A stretch of DNA of 64,000 nt, taken from NCBI RefSeq assembly GCF_031877795.1, contig NC_133939.1, positions 5,375,698 to 5,439,697 of the forward strand. Direction: 5' to 3'. A model generated the notes under the pieces. The model was given only the letters and a program-made list of their open reading frames with translations, had not been told where the DNA came from and did no database searches. This stretch comes from Strix aluco (lineage: Eukaryota; Chordata; Aves; Strigiformes; Strigidae). Made by a program: the position numbers and the translations under genes. Of this stretch, positions 26,001 through 41,000 are shown one piece after another. Each line of letters begins with the position of its first letter. Positions within the stretch are counted from its first letter, which is position 1.

Positions 26001-29000
26001 GGTACTGGTGCTTACAGTTTCTCTGTTTAAAGACTGGGGATGTGTTCAGAGCTGTCTTACTGGTTGAGGAGCCTTATGTGGCAAACATTTACCCAGAGGG
26101 CTCCGGTCTCTCGTGGTCTTCAGGCATAGTTTGACAGCATTGTAGCAGCACAACAGCAGGTGGTAAGCTATGTCCAAAGACTGTAACGATGGGCTCTAAT
26201 TCCTCTTTAATTTTCTCTCAGGGTATATATGGACGGATTTTCCTGTGGATAGTGAACAAGATCAACTCAGCCATTTTCAACCCAACTTCTCAAAAGCCTA
26301 AAAACAGATATCAGTCCATTGGGCTGTTGGACATTTTTGGGTTTGAAAACTTTAGCAACAACAGGTAGGATATTCATTTCCACTGGGAAGCTGAAACACA
26401 GTTGATGTCAAGGGAAAGAATGAAAAAACAGACACATGCTCTTTCATTATCATCCTTATTCTCAGAAAAGCAGTGAAATTTCCATTACTGAATTTTCCCA
26501 AGGATGATCATGCACAAATTCCATTTTTTTCAGCCTTGGTCATATTTCTGCCTCCTCCCCAACCTTCATTTTGGTGCAGCCATTTTACATGTCTATTCCA
26601 AAACCTCAGGAATTTTCTCAGAGGAGATGGCTATGAAGCTGCTATGAGCAGGCAGCCACTATGTGAGGATGTAGTTTGTCCCCATGTCTCTGTATAAACT
26701 TTCTTGTTCCATGGCATTTTTACAATGACTCTTGGGATGCATTTTGCATATAGTACAAAGGAGGCCATGTTGTGTTTCCCATTTTTGCTCATGCTTCCAT
26801 CTTGCTCAGTGTTCTCATGTCCCTTTTTTGGGGCTTCTTCATTTCTCTACTCTTAAGGACAGGTCAGCAAAATACCAGGTCAGTATAGCATTGTACCACT
26901 GCTACCTCTCCTACTGGTGGTTTCAGTCCCAAAGCACCATTTCCGTTTGCCCTTCTCTACAGGGGCAGCAATTCTCTCAGTCGTATGGTACCATATCATC
27001 AGTACTCCACAAACCATCAGCACATATTCTGCAGTCTTTTCCAATCCATTTCAACGGATGCATCTTGCTTGCTTTCAACAAGATAATATTCCTCACTGAC
27101 TTTTGGAACACGGTCTAGGATCTGTTCAGCCCATCTTCTATCTTTTGTGTTCTTGCCTATTTTTTTATGCTGTTCCCAAAGGCTGCAACCCACATGGGGC
27201 CTCACTATGGTGATCACTCCACAGGCACACGCAGTGTGCCACAGCAATTATCAGGTAATGAAATTCAGGTGCAGCATTAAGAAGTGACTAACAAAAGAAG
27301 TGGTAGAGCCAGTGCAAGTAAAAACACATCACACACTCATACAGTCAAGCTATTTTCACAGTTATATGTTCCCCTTTATCTCTAGAGTTTCCTGAAACAC
27401 ATACAAGATCTTTCCTTGTTTACTCAGCAACACTCAATCATCAGTTGGCTCATTTCTGTTTATCTTTATCATAGCAGAAGATATATGCCTTATATTGCTA
27501 AGATTGGCAACATGCAGTGTGGTGATCATTAACACTGTGGAATATAGCAATAGTATATCTGAATATGTATTTAATACAGAGAATAAACAAATACCATAGA
27601 GCAGTGCAGCACTGGCCAAGGATGACTATGGATTCCCACCTTGTCCCCCCCCCAGCTTTGAGCAGCTCTGCATTAATATTGCCAATGAGCACCTTCAGCA
27701 GTTCTTCGTGCACCATGTCTTCAAGCTGGAGCAAGAGGAATACCTTGCGGAGCACATTGCCTGGAATAACATTGACTTCACTGATAACCGCCAGGCTCTG
27801 GAAGTCATCGCACTCAAGCCTATGAATATCATCTCCCTCATTGATGAAGAGAGCAAGTTCCCAAAGGTAAATTTCTGCTTTCACTTGTGATGCCTGGCTT
27901 TGCACACAGCTCACAGGTAACAACTGGTAACACCAATTGGTAAAAAGTGGCTTTCTGATACATTATGAGGGTCAATGTCTTCTCCCCATAGATGTTTCTT
28001 TTAAATTAGCTCACTATACAAATGCTTCACTCCCTGCTGGAATGTGCTCTTCCTGGTACCTGGCTGTTGAAGCTCTTACAGTTGTTCCAGCCAGAGAAGG
28101 AAGGAATCTGGATCATTTTACAAGGGCTTCTTAGGAAATCTTTGAATTCACATATTGTTTGATTATTGTTCTGCTGTTGATCTGGGCCGCAGCTTGCTCT
28201 TTCTTCTCCTGGATGACAGACCTAGTTGAACAATGTCACCATTGTAGGGAAACTACAGGCCTGTCAGTCTGACCTCAGGAAGGTTATGGCGCAGATCATC
28301 TGAGTGCCATCACACAGCACATACAGGACAACCAGGTGACCAGGTCCAGTCAGCACGGGTTTATGAAAGGCAGGTCCTGCTTGACTAGGCTGATGACCTT
28401 CTATGAGAAGGTGACCCGCTTAGTGGATGAGGGAAAGGCTGTGGGTGTTGTCTACCTAGACTTTAGTAAAGCCATTGACACCATTTCCCACAGCATTCTC
28501 CTGGAGAAAATGGCAGCTCATGGCTTGGATGGGTAAAAACCTGGCTGGATGGCTGGGCCCAAAGAGCTGTGGAGAATGGAGTTAAATCCAGCTGATGGTT
28601 GGTCACAAATGGTGTTCCCCAGGGCTCAGTACTGGGGCCAGTTCTGTTCAGTATCTTTATCAACGATCTGGACGAGGGGATCGAGTGCACTCTCAGCAAG
28701 TTTGCAGATGCCACCAAGTTGGGTGGGAGTGTTGATCTGCTGGAGGGTAGGGAGGCTCTACAGAGAGACCTGGACAGGCTGAAGCGATGGGCCAAAGCCA
28801 CCTGTATGAGGTTCAACAAGGCTCAGTGCTGGGTCCTGCACTTGGGTCTCAACAACCCCCTGCAACACTACAGGCTTGGGGACGAGTTGCTGGAAAGGTG
28901 CCTGGTGGAAAAGGACCTGGGGGTGTTGGTTGACAGCCACCTGAATAAGAGCCAGCAATGTGCCCAGGTGGCCAAGAAGGCCAATAGCATCCTGGCTTGT

Positions 29001-32000
29001 ATCAGCAATAGTGTGGCCAGCAGGACTAGGGAAGTGATTGTCCCCCTGTACTCAGCACTGGTGAGGCTGTACCTCGAATCCTGTGTTCAGTTTTGGGCCC
29101 CTCACTACAAAAAGGACATTGAATTACTCGAGCATGTCCAGAGAAGGGCAACAAAGCTGGTGAAGGGTCTGGAGCACAAGTCTTATGAGGAGCGGCTGAG
29201 GGAACTGGGGTTGTCTAGTCTGGAGAAGAGGAGGCTGAGGGGAGACCTTATTGCTCTCTACAACTACCTGAAAGGAGGTTGTAGCAAGGGAGGTGTTGGT
29301 CCCTTCTCCCAAGTAACAAGCAATGGGACAAGAGGAAACAACCTCAAGTTGTGCCAGGGGAGGTTTAGATGGATATTAGGAAAAATTTCTTCACCAAAAG
29401 GGTTTCCAAGCATTGGATCAGGTGGTGGAGTCACCATCCCTGGAGGTATTTTACAGACATGTAGATGTGGCACTTAGGGACATGGTTTAGTGGTAAATTT
29501 GGCCCTGCTAGGTTTATGGTTGGACTTGGTGATCTTTTCCAACCTAAACGATTCTATGATTCTATGAAATGTTATTCTGCAAAGGTCAGGCATCTTAAAC
29601 AGGACATCAGAGATGAAAGTAGCGTCAGACATCCCAGACATTTCAGACAACCCTGCAGAACATTTTCATAGTCTCCAAGGCATGGTGGGGCTAAGCAGGA
29701 CTGCTGGTCCAGGAATCAGATGGCAATGTGGGCTTGTCAAGAAAAGCAAGCCCCTGCCTCAGCTCATTTGTAGTCCTCAGGTAACAGTTTGAGAGGATCA
29801 TGTGCAGGCAAACAGCTTTCCCCTTTCTCCCTTAAGAAGAGGGTGGTCCTGCTGTCAGGACAAGAAAGCATCTCTTCTATGATTCCCAGAGCACATGACT
29901 TCTCAGATAGCACAGCACTCGCTATGCCTAGCATGGGTAAGGGAGCAGAGCTAGCTTGCGAGGTCCAAAGATTTGGGAAATTCTCAGCACACCTGGTGAT
30001 GTTAGTAATGTTATGGGCGCTTGTGTACAGCCCTAAAATACCAGGTCTTACGCTCTGGTGGTGTGTTCTGTCCTGATGCTTCAGAGAAGGGTCTGTGTAA
30101 AAGGGAAGACACTTCTGGAACTACCTTCCTCCAGGTCTACTACATAAATAAGGGGCAAAATTTGAGCTTTTGATATGTCTGATCACCACTTCTATGTTCG
30201 CTGAGCGTAGGCCAGTGCTGGGGGAAATCTGCTTAACTGTCCTTTTTTGTCTGTATTTGTTTCTAGGGCACAGAGGCCACCATGCTCGTCAAAATCAATT
30301 CCCTCCATGGCAAAAGTAAAGTCTACATCCCACCTAAGAGTGACCATGACACCAAGTTTGGAATCAATCACTTTGCTGGGGTTGTCTTTTATGAATCAAA
30401 AGGTGAGCCTATCTCTGCTGGACATGGAGGGTGAAGAGAAGGGCATGACCTGCCCTGGATGCGTGCCACTCCAGGGTAGTGTTGATCTCAAGTCAGATCA
30501 GGAGGTCAGGAGGATTACTCTAAACTAATCTGCAAGTTACTGTAAATGAAGTGGATTTTAGCTAGACAGAGTGGTGCTAGAGCCAGCAGGCTACAGAGGT
30601 GATAAGCTGATTTTGTTTCCATCCTATAGATTTCCTGGAGAAAAATCGGGATACTCTGAGTGCTAATGTAATGCAAGTGGTTCATTCCTCCAAAAACAAA
30701 TTCCTAAGAGAGATTTTCCAGGTGGAAACAACCCCACCTAGTCTGGGACGTGGGACCATCCGGCATCTTGGATCTGACCATGCCTACAAGGTGCGCTTAC
30801 TGGCACTGGGTTGCAGAAACAACTCATTTCTTCTCCTTTCCATAAGGTTTTGGCCGTTCTTGAACTTCTCTTTCTTTTGCACTGTCTCTGCAAATCCCTA
30901 TTGCTTTTATTCAGCTCATTTCTATAAAGGAGTATGCAGGAAAAGTCAGGGTCTAGTGCTCATGTTGTAAACAAGTGTAATATTAGCCCTGTCTCCCAGG
31001 CCTGCATCCCTGGACGTGGTGTAGCCATGCCTCAGGCTGTCACAGAGGCATGAGTCACGCTACCTCCCCACATGTTGTCATCAGCTGGATGGGTTTGCTC
31101 TCTGACTGGACATCCACGCTGCATCCACATTGCCAGGATGGGTGTAAATTAGGAGGAGGAAATTGTAGTTCAAAAGGTTCATTGGAATGGAACGAGGCAC
31201 CAACCAGAGACCCCTCCGCAAAGTACCTGTCCAGAAGCCAGCAGCTAAACTGCTGCCATACTGCACGTGTAGCCAGCCCATAACACCAAGGGGTCTGACT
31301 GGGCAACTGGCAGGTGAGTCCTGGCCTTTTTGTTCTTGCAGAGGGCTGACAGGCCAGCACAATGGAGCAAATAGACACTCTCTTTCCTGCTCCCAGAGAC
31401 ACCTGTAGACACAGTCTCACTGCCCTGCATATTGATGCAACTTTACCTCTCCCTCCTGGCCCAGAGGCTTTGTGACAGAGTTCATGATGGCTAACTCTCA
31501 CAGAATCATCTATGCCTAGGGAGCCCTGTCCTGTGCCTAGTGAAAATGAGGTTGTAAAACGCAGTGGACTGAAAACAGAGTGGGGCAGAGTTCAAGTTCT
31601 CTGTCCTGCTGCAACTTTCACATACCTTGATTTCTGAGCATTTAACTATGCAGTGTCATCAATATGGGAAGGTACTTTTGCTTTTAATGTTTATATCTTT
31701 GAGTTTTTCTGTCAGGGTACAGAACAAACAGTCAGCTTGCTATCTTACCTATTCTCCTGGCATTGTTTTCTGATCCTGTCCTTTCTTTCTCAGTCTTTAT
31801 CCCAATGTGGCTTTCTGCTGTCCAGAACATCTGGCCATGGACAGGTAAACAACCTGGGGGAGAAGAATGTCAGAAATGGTACAAGCAGCAACACAGAACT
31901 GGCTTAGCATCTTCTAAATCCTATGAATACCTTCAGATTAAATATCAGGTCTATCTACATTGCCCTAATGCTCTAATGGTTTTTGTCTCTATAAATAAGG

Positions 32001-35000
32001 TTGTGTTATTGAAAAAAACCCCTTTCCTTACATTTAGAAAGTACAGCAGCACATCAAGAAAGGAGATACTAAATGTGGGCTACTGCCCATTTCAAAATGC
32101 ACAGAAGTTAGCTGAAATACCCCTATTAATTTCAAATAGGTTGGGCTACTGTTGAGAACTCTACAGAAAGAATAGGGAATGAAGTACCAGAAAAAACTTT
32201 GCTGTCCTGAGATCTCAGAGTTGCTCTCCTGACACACCAGGGGAGAAAAGTCACCACCATCTTAACACCAAATTCAGCTTTAACAATATTATACATGTGA
32301 GATCATGAGGGCATGGGCTTCAGACTTGTGTGGCCATCCCATTGATTTACTAGTACAGCAGAAAGGCCTCTAAGATCTGGGAGGACAAATTGCTTTTAAC
32401 TGTGATACAGCTTAAACCACGACACATGTATATGCTGTTATCATACCAACTTTAAACAGATGCTTGCTAGCCCTAAGATGCATCAGAGCTGCTAAGATTC
32501 CCAGGAACTGTTTTCCAAAGGCATGAGTGTTTGGTCGCTGGAGGGCAGCATTACCCTGTAGCTGAAGCAGAAGGTGGCAACTTGAATGTTAAAAAGGGTT
32601 CTTTAAACGTAAAAACCACCAGAATGAGGTACTGTAAAGACCGTGGAAGTGAGGGCAGACACTGGACTTTAAATTATTTCCTTGGAAAAAAACAAAACAA
32701 AACAAAACAAAACAACCCCACAACCCACAAAACAAAAAAAACTAGCTGTATTGTGCTACCATGATTAGTTCCATGCCTGTATGTAAAAGGCCAGTGGAAT
32801 CCTTTTGTTACTTGAAATCTGCACTGTAATTTAAAGTACCCTTAAAACACACTAGGAGGTAGAAGCTTAGGCCTATTGTGATGATCTGTGTGAAAAAGAC
32901 CTAGGTGGAACCATGCTTTCAGAGAAGCTGGGGAAGTGAGGAGCTAAGAGCAACAGCCAACCGTAATCCCTCCGGGGTTACACTATTGCAACTGGGAGCA
33001 AAATTCAACCCTGCAGCAGTGAGACATAAAGCACTTTATATGCAGCTATAAATGGAGTAGCTCTTACCTTATCCTCCAGTAAAAGTTTGCCTTTTCACTG
33101 CTTACTGTAGTATTAATGAGCAAAGCAATCAGACACCCTAATCACTAAGGAATGACCTGTTCTGGATTTTTTGCATTCCTAGCTAGCTACCAGATGACAG
33201 CAAAATGTCTGGCGTGGAGGTTATTATTGATGTGGGAGTGGCTGTTTCTCACCAAGCGTTCAGGAACGCACCCATGAATAGCTTGGCACCCAGGCCCTAC
33301 ACAAAGTGCAGCCTTGGTTGGAAGAGACAGGCCTATGTGAGCTTGTGTGGGTGAAATTTCTTCCACCACAGCCACCTCCACTGCTACAACATAGTGCCCA
33401 AGTAGGTGAAGGAACCCAGCAGGGTTTCTTCGCAAGAATAAACACAAATTAATAAGATGCAGATGGTCGATTTAGCTCCCATGTAGGTAAATAATTTTTT
33501 TTCTGGCAGTTCTGTGATACTGTTACATCATACAAAAATACAGAGATTTATTATTTGGCGCCCTGACAGTGAATGATGTAGCAGTGAGCATGTGCTTACT
33601 CTTCCCAGGGCACAGATACCACCAAACGGCTCTCTACTCTGGGAGGACAGTTCAAGCAATCCCTGGAAAAACTAATGAAAATCCTTGAGCAGTGCCAGCC
33701 ATACTTCATCCGCTGCATCAAGCCAAATGACTACAAGAAACCACTGGTAATGTTTTAACAATATGAGGTCTTGTCTTCAGTAAACTTTTTAATGAGAAAA
33801 AGCTGTCAGTTGCTGTGTAGCATTTTATATCTGTACTTCAGCCAAGAAGAGCTGGAATACAGGCTATTACTGCAATAAAGAGTGGTAGGATATAACTTTG
33901 TTAATTTACAAAAACATCTATAAAAAGCATCATAGAGTAATAGATGGGAAAAAACCACATAGCTGTATTCCTGAGAGGAATTGTAAAAGCCTTTCCTGTA
34001 AAGATAAATATAAAACTGGAGAGTTTTTAGCCCCTCAACAAAGGGAGGACAAACAAAAACCATTAGGATCCAACAATGATGATCATACTATGAAATAGCC
34101 TGAGAAAGAACAGGAGAGCTGTTGGTGTTTGAGAGAGGGGTGATGTGGCTTAATTTGACACTACAGAAGAGGAGTGGGTTTGTCATTAAGATGCTTGGCT
34201 GGAACTCGGGAGATCATGACCCAATTCTACACTAAAACCTTGTATGTGTTAGTCAAGTGAGTTAACTTGTAAAGTACTGCATGTGGCTTAGTGAGCCTAT
34301 TTTTAATCTGCATTCCAAGAAACTATCAGCACACACGCTGTGCTTTGCATGGCTATGCCCAAAGGGCCTAAGTTGCTACTGCAGTTATTCACACCTGCAA
34401 AATGATATGAACAATTTATTGTTCCTCTGAAATTGCAGTTCTAGAATTGAAAATGGTTGCTAAAGCCAGACTGAAGTTAATGGACTGTTTCCACTGCTGA
34501 TAAACACAAATTTGAAGACCCTTTGGGGGGACAGGCATAAGCCTGTAAAGAATTAATTTAGTGCACTAAACAAATAAGAAGTACAATTTAAAAAAGCATA
34601 GTAGGCCATTTTGCAGGCACTCTGAGGTTGGAGGTTAATAGATATGTTCTGAGGAATGCTGCATGTGTAGCTTCTTTCAGTGCTAAGTCTCCTCCTTGTC
34701 TGCTTTCTCTTTCAGTTGTTCGACCGGGAGTTGTGTATCAAACAGCTGCGATATTCAGGGATGATGGAGACCATTCAGATCAGGAAAGCTGGCTACCCAA
34801 TTCGCTACAGCTTTGAGGAATTCTTTGAGAGATACAGAGTTCTCTTGCCATGGTCTGTTCGAGAACAGGTGTGTAAGCAAAAACTTGCTTTAAGGCTAAT
34901 CTAACTTTTCCTTACGAGGCTTTAGTCATGCAGTCATGTTCCTCCTTTTCTTGACCATTTGAGCTGAACCACTTTCATTCACTATACTGTCAGCCCAGAG

Positions 35001-38000
35001 GTCGGTAAGACCTCATCTGTTTCTGTTCTTCGCCCTTTGAAATGCAGGGCAGTAGATCCTTACATAGTACAGCTGCTGTGTTTCACAACCAAGCCCTAAC
35101 ATGATGATGCTTTTGCACATCAGCTGAAGAATGATGCTCGACAGAGCTGTATCCGCATCTCCGAAGCAGTGCTGGGCAAGGATGAAAGCTGGCAAGCTGG
35201 AAAGACCAAGATTTTCCTCAAAGTAAGTAAACAGGAGTCTATTGTCTTTTCTCCCAAACAACTGGGTGCTTCACAGTATAGCTTGACCTGCTTGTGCAAG
35301 AGTGGTGACCCAGAAGGACTGGGTTCTCTTATAAACTCTCTCTTGAATCTGAGGCTGGATCTTTGTTCCTGAAGGCTGAATAATTTAATGGACACAGATT
35401 GGTGTAGGAGAGGCTGATCCTGTGCTCCAGTGTTGCAGCTGAAACAGCACAGTGCAATGTATTGGTCTCTGCTCAAGCCTTGAGCATAAAAAAGAACTGG
35501 ATACCAGCACACTGTCGCAGGGGACCTCCTTGATGGTAGCATCCCCCCAGGTAAAAAAGGTCTTACTGCAGGCAGATTCCCTGCTTGTTTATGGCTATAG
35601 CCAGACATGGTGGGGTCAGACGGTGTGCACTCTTCCTATCACAGTTCCATAAATGCGTTTTAATCACAGCTTGCACTACATCATGCTGCTTTGGGGCCTC
35701 TTTCAGATCATGTGTCCAGTTTTCAGAAGTTGTGGGGGTGCCTGCTCAGCGGGCACATCCACACTTTCTTTTAACAGGATCATCATGATACAGTATTGGA
35801 GCTGCAACGCCAAAATATACTCACAGACAAGGTTCTTCTTATCCAGAAGGTGATGAGAGGATTGAAAGACAGGTCAGTGATCTTACAGAAGGGAATTTGC
35901 TTTGATTTGAAGCAGTAATCTTTGTGGTGCAGTTTAACACACTCTGTGAAGGATTTTTGAGTATGAACTGTATCAATCCATACCTTCCAATAGCCCTAAA
36001 TTCAGTGCTCATTGTGTAACAGTGCACAGTGCATCTATGCAGATTTTGCACAAAGATTTGTTCTGGCTCAGTTTGTTTATTTTCATGATGCTTTTCAAAA
36101 TGCAGGGCTCTGGCACATGCAGCTTGTATGAAGAGGAAGGGGTCAAAGGAGGATTTTTCGCTTAATGTTTCTAGTAAACAGTAGGCATCTGGAAAACAGG
36201 AAATCCCCATGGACTCTGTCCTTCTCAGAGCTACAAGAACTCTTATTTAGGATGCTTCTTTGATACAAGACATAGAAAAGAATCAGATAGAAACTAATTA
36301 GTCCTTCTCTTTGCCAAGGATAAACAGTTCTTGCATTTTGTCTGGTTTAGTTTGAAATATCTTCGGAAGTGAAATTTAGCCATTGTCAAGTAAATGTTTG
36401 TCCTCATTAAATGCTTTACATCATGATTTGTACTTATCAATCTTGTATCCCCCAACCAGAACCATGCTATAGGACTGAATCCTGGTTTGGTTTAGAAATA
36501 TTCCTGACAGTAGAAAAGCAAGAACTAAAAACAATGACACAAACGCCTCAAAACTTTTCCTGTTTTTTCAAACTCTGCTTGTTATCTAACAGAGTATCAT
36601 CTCTCCCTAAAAGCCTCACCTTGCTTTTATTTTTAAACCATCAGAGCTATGTGCCACTTCTGACAGCCACAGTGTGACAGCTTTTACCATGGGAAGCTCA
36701 TCTTGCTCAGATGGTCTCCTAGTCCTGGCAGTTAGGACACTGGGGAGCAAGTGGTCATCAGATGGGGGAATTAACTTATCCAGGTTTGATGCAAGGGCTT
36801 TTTCAGTTCTTACAGAGCTCTCCTACCACAGCAGTGAATTTGGTCTGCATTTGCTATGAGTATTTTTGCAGCATTAAGGGCAAAGTCAGCTTGGATGTAT
36901 CACGGTGGATTAGTAATACTTCTTTCTCATCCTTTCTACTAGCAGATGGATAGCGAAGCAAATAGGAAAACACTCTGTGAGCTCAACTGATTCATGCTGC
37001 TTCACTTCCAGAACGAGCTGAGCCTAGGTGAAATCTAAGGCCTTTACGTACTGAACAGGTCAGGCAAAATGGCCTATTCTGGCCTCTCCATCAGCATGGA
37101 AAGCTGACAAAATGTTTGAGTGAGGATAATTTTGAAGCATGTGGTACAAAAGTATCTGACCAGACTAATCTTTCTGCTGCAACGTAATACTTTTCTTGGG
37201 CTACTCAGAAGCAGGAAGAACAGCCCTTGCTGAGCTTCAGACCTGCCCTGGCAAGATGTGTACTAATAATTGAGCTGGTTAGTTTAACAATAGCTTTCCT
37301 GACCCTAGTGTTCCTAGACAGCAGACAAAGCCGAGATCAGACTGTAGACGTCCCATAAAAGGAAAAATATGCCACCTTATTCTTTACTATTATCATAAGA
37401 AGCAGCAGAAATAACCTATTGTTTGTCACCTCACCTGTCTGTCTGCTTAGGAAGCATTTTCTGAAACAGAGGAAGTCTGCTGTAGCCATACAGTCAGCCT
37501 GGAGAGGCTACTGCTGCCGGAAGGATTTCAGAATGGTAAGATGCAGGTGTATATGTAAATATTTTTTTTTTTTTAAATATATATACACACCCATATATAT
37601 ATATTTGTGTGTGTTTATATACTATGCCCTGCCAGACTGAGTGGAGTATTAAGAATGAAAATATTCACAACTGAAGGGAGGAGAGGCAAGATGTCAGGGT
37701 GTAAAGAAGGGTGTAAAGTCCAAGCAGGGCTCTGGGACCTCTCAGGGCTTGCTGAACCTGTGACATTTCTGCTTCTGGTGAAATAGTAACCCAACCAACT
37801 GCTGACAGGCCTGGCTCCAGTGACCTGACGTATGAGTGATCTCACAGTTCTAGTCAGGAGTCCAAGGCCAGCATTTGTGTGTCACCACCATGCTGTGAGC
37901 AAAGTGTCTTCCACAGCTGTTACAGGAAAACTGGGAATCTGTAAAAAATTACCAAAAACCCCATTGTATCAATCTCACATTATTAAACATATTGGCTGGT

Positions 38001-41000
38001 CTTCTATAGATGGTGGGTTTTCTGGGTGAGGAAAGCTACACCATATTGGGGGCACCCACGTATTGTGTATTCGTGTGGCAGGGATTACTATTAATATATC
38101 CCATACATCCCAGTCACGAGGGGCAGGAGAAGAAACTGCCAGTTTCAGTCAAAAATGTTTTCTATTCTGCATCAGTGATGCAATTCCTGTCTGAAGAGCC
38201 AGGCTGTTGTCCTGCACTCTGCCCCATCCTGCTCTGCTGCTTCTCTTGGGATTGTCCCACCCATCTCTCCAAGGATGTGCCTTATTTTTCCATTCATTTG
38301 GCTTTATTTCTGCTCTCTTCCTTCCTTTGTCATAATCCCAGGCTATCATTGTCACTTCCTGGAGCCACTCCCTAGAACAGGTCCCCAAAAGCACTCTATA
38401 TAATCTAGTTAAAAGCCTTTTACTGGCAGAAAACAAAGCATAAAGGGCAGTATCACACTAGCCCCTTCCAGTATCTTTATCCAGTTACTGAATTTGTTAT
38501 CTTCTACTCATCGCAACTTACTCCCTGTCTCAATGTTTTTGAACATTGTTTTTTCTCCACCTCCTACAGGTTATGCTGGGTTTCGGGCGCCTGCAGGCGC
38601 TCTGCCGGAGCCGGCAGCTTGCTAAACAGTATGAAGCAACCCGGGCTTATATCATCAGGCTTCAAGCCATGTGCCGTGGTTATCTAATGCGTCAAAAGAT
38701 AGCAGAGCAGAAGAAAGCTGTGTGTGTTATACAGGCATATGCAAGGGGCATGTTTGCACGCCGAATCTACCAGAGGATGAAGAGGGAGGTATGTTCACAG
38801 ATACCTTGTGAACATGTTGTTTCTATGAAGTTCTGATAGAGATTTAGTGACCAGCAAGTGTTGCCGTAGCATAGCACTGGATGTGAATATTTATTTTGGG
38901 ATGTTTTATTTTGAGCTCTTGTCAAATATGAAAGCACAGTTTTAAGCAGACTGATCTTGTTTACATTTGCTTTCTGTGTTCATTATCATGGATCAAAATT
39001 TCACTGACAGAGCTGAAATGTTTTTGACAGAAGGAAGCAGAAAAGATAAGATGTGCATGCGTATCAGTCACTCCTGCGAAGGGAAGATAAATTTCTACAG
39101 CAAGGCCTGATAATGTCACTTAGGGATCCATCCAAAAGGGAATCCTAATGCAGTGTGTCTTGGTATGCGCTGCCAGAGAAAATCCTGTACTTACTACCTT
39201 GGCACACAGGAGGCCTTTCTATGATTTCCTTTCTGTATTAATGCTGTACAAATGAGACGAACCCAGTCTGCAGATTTCTGCCTGTGGTCTGTTCCTTAAA
39301 ATGCCAAATCTAGAACTGAGTCCGTGTGGGGATAAAGTCCTGGTGTGGACAGCTTGTTAATGGCAGAAGGGAACTGGCTCAGCAGTTGTGGAAACAGTCA
39401 CAGATTGGTCCTGTTGCCCACAGAACGAGTATAAACTGGAAGCCAGGAATATCCGCTTAGAAGAAGAGAAACGTCTCATCCAAGTCCTTGGACCAGTGAA
39501 AGGAAGGGAAGAAGCTATGAGATTAGAAAAGGTAGGTATGTTGGCGGAGGAACATTGAATGCTATGTTCCTTGGCTGACAAGAGAGCTTGCCCAGCTCAC
39601 ACCTGTGGACTTGCTCAAAGATCTGAGCACCACTGTATTTTAATAAAAAGCAGACATAGTTGTAAACCTATTTGTAACAATGCTTTAGCAATGGGATGAG
39701 GCAAACATCTGAGGCATACTTCTGTTTGCAGTATGAGCTGGCACTTTAGCCAAACAGGCACAATGCTATTATAGCTCTCTGACACCACACATTTTCAAAT
39801 TTTAAATAATGTGGGGTTTTCTGTTGCTAGGAATTCCTGTTTTTCTTATCTTGTTGAAAAAGTTCTTGAAAAATTGCACATCATTACCAATAGGCCAACA
39901 GTCTATAAGGACAGCTGTAAGAGCAAGGCCCTGCTGCTGCTGTGCTAGGTCTTTGTGCCTGCTTAGCAGAAGCAACATTTGACTTCACATTCCAACACTG
40001 CACTAGCAGAGCTGGACCTTGCTGTCATAACACCTTTGTAATAGTATTTCATCCTTGCACCCATTCATTCTAGCAGAATGATGTTCCAGTCATGCCTAAC
40101 CAGCTTCTATGTTTAAAGGAACACCTGGCTACTCTGGAGAGAGAGGAGGCAGAAGCAAGACAAAGGAGGAATGCTCTTGCCAATAAACCAACAAATCATG
40201 ATGTTCTGAGTGACCAAGAAATGGTGGACAAAATTTTTGGGTTTTTACCTTCTATGATTGGAGGCCAAGAAGGACAGGCTCCTCTGGGCTTTGAGGTACA
40301 GAGCTGCAGACTGGTAATGGGTCATGTTCATTTCTTGTGTAAGGCCATTGACTGTTGGAACTCCATCAGTGGTCAGTTCTGTTTCATGAACTTCTGTACA
40401 GTGAAAGAATCACCCAAATTAGTCATCCAGACAGTCTCTTCAGGATCTGCTTTCAGAGATCAGTTCCCAAAAGTTTTTGGTCACATGCAGTTTGGGGACT
40501 ACGTGTCTTCAAAAGCTACTGCACATTTGTTTCTCTGGCCCAGCAGACACTCACCAAACAATGCCATTCTCTACATTTTGGCATGAACCACATGTTCTGC
40601 TGACAGTGCTCTCAGTGATTTTCTGGCTAAAGCAAGCTGGAAGTTCATGACCCAAGTTACCCCATGTTCTTAAATGCAAAATTTGAGATATATTGGTCCT
40701 GACAGTTGTGGAGGATGGAATTGGGTAGGGAGAGGTAGGCAGAGTAGAATGGTCTGCGTTAGTGCAGGATGTGAGCAATGAGATAACACCTGGATTTTCC
40801 ATCAGCAATGTTCTTGCTGAAGACCAAAACAGGAAGGTTACATGGAATGGATGCATCTCACAAGGACAAGCTCTGAGTCACAATGATCTGTTGGTAGCAG
40901 CTGAAAATGGCTTTGGGGTTAGCTGGAAATCCAGATTCTGGAGGACCTATGGCCAAGGAAAAAAAAAAAAAAAAAAAAAGAATATAAGAATATCAGAGTA

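Noticed and set aside
28599..29477. A 292-codon frame as a host gene
   Set aside because: It is the CR1 reverse transcriptase, with a mutated active site and a frame break, ending in the CR1 terminal repeat.
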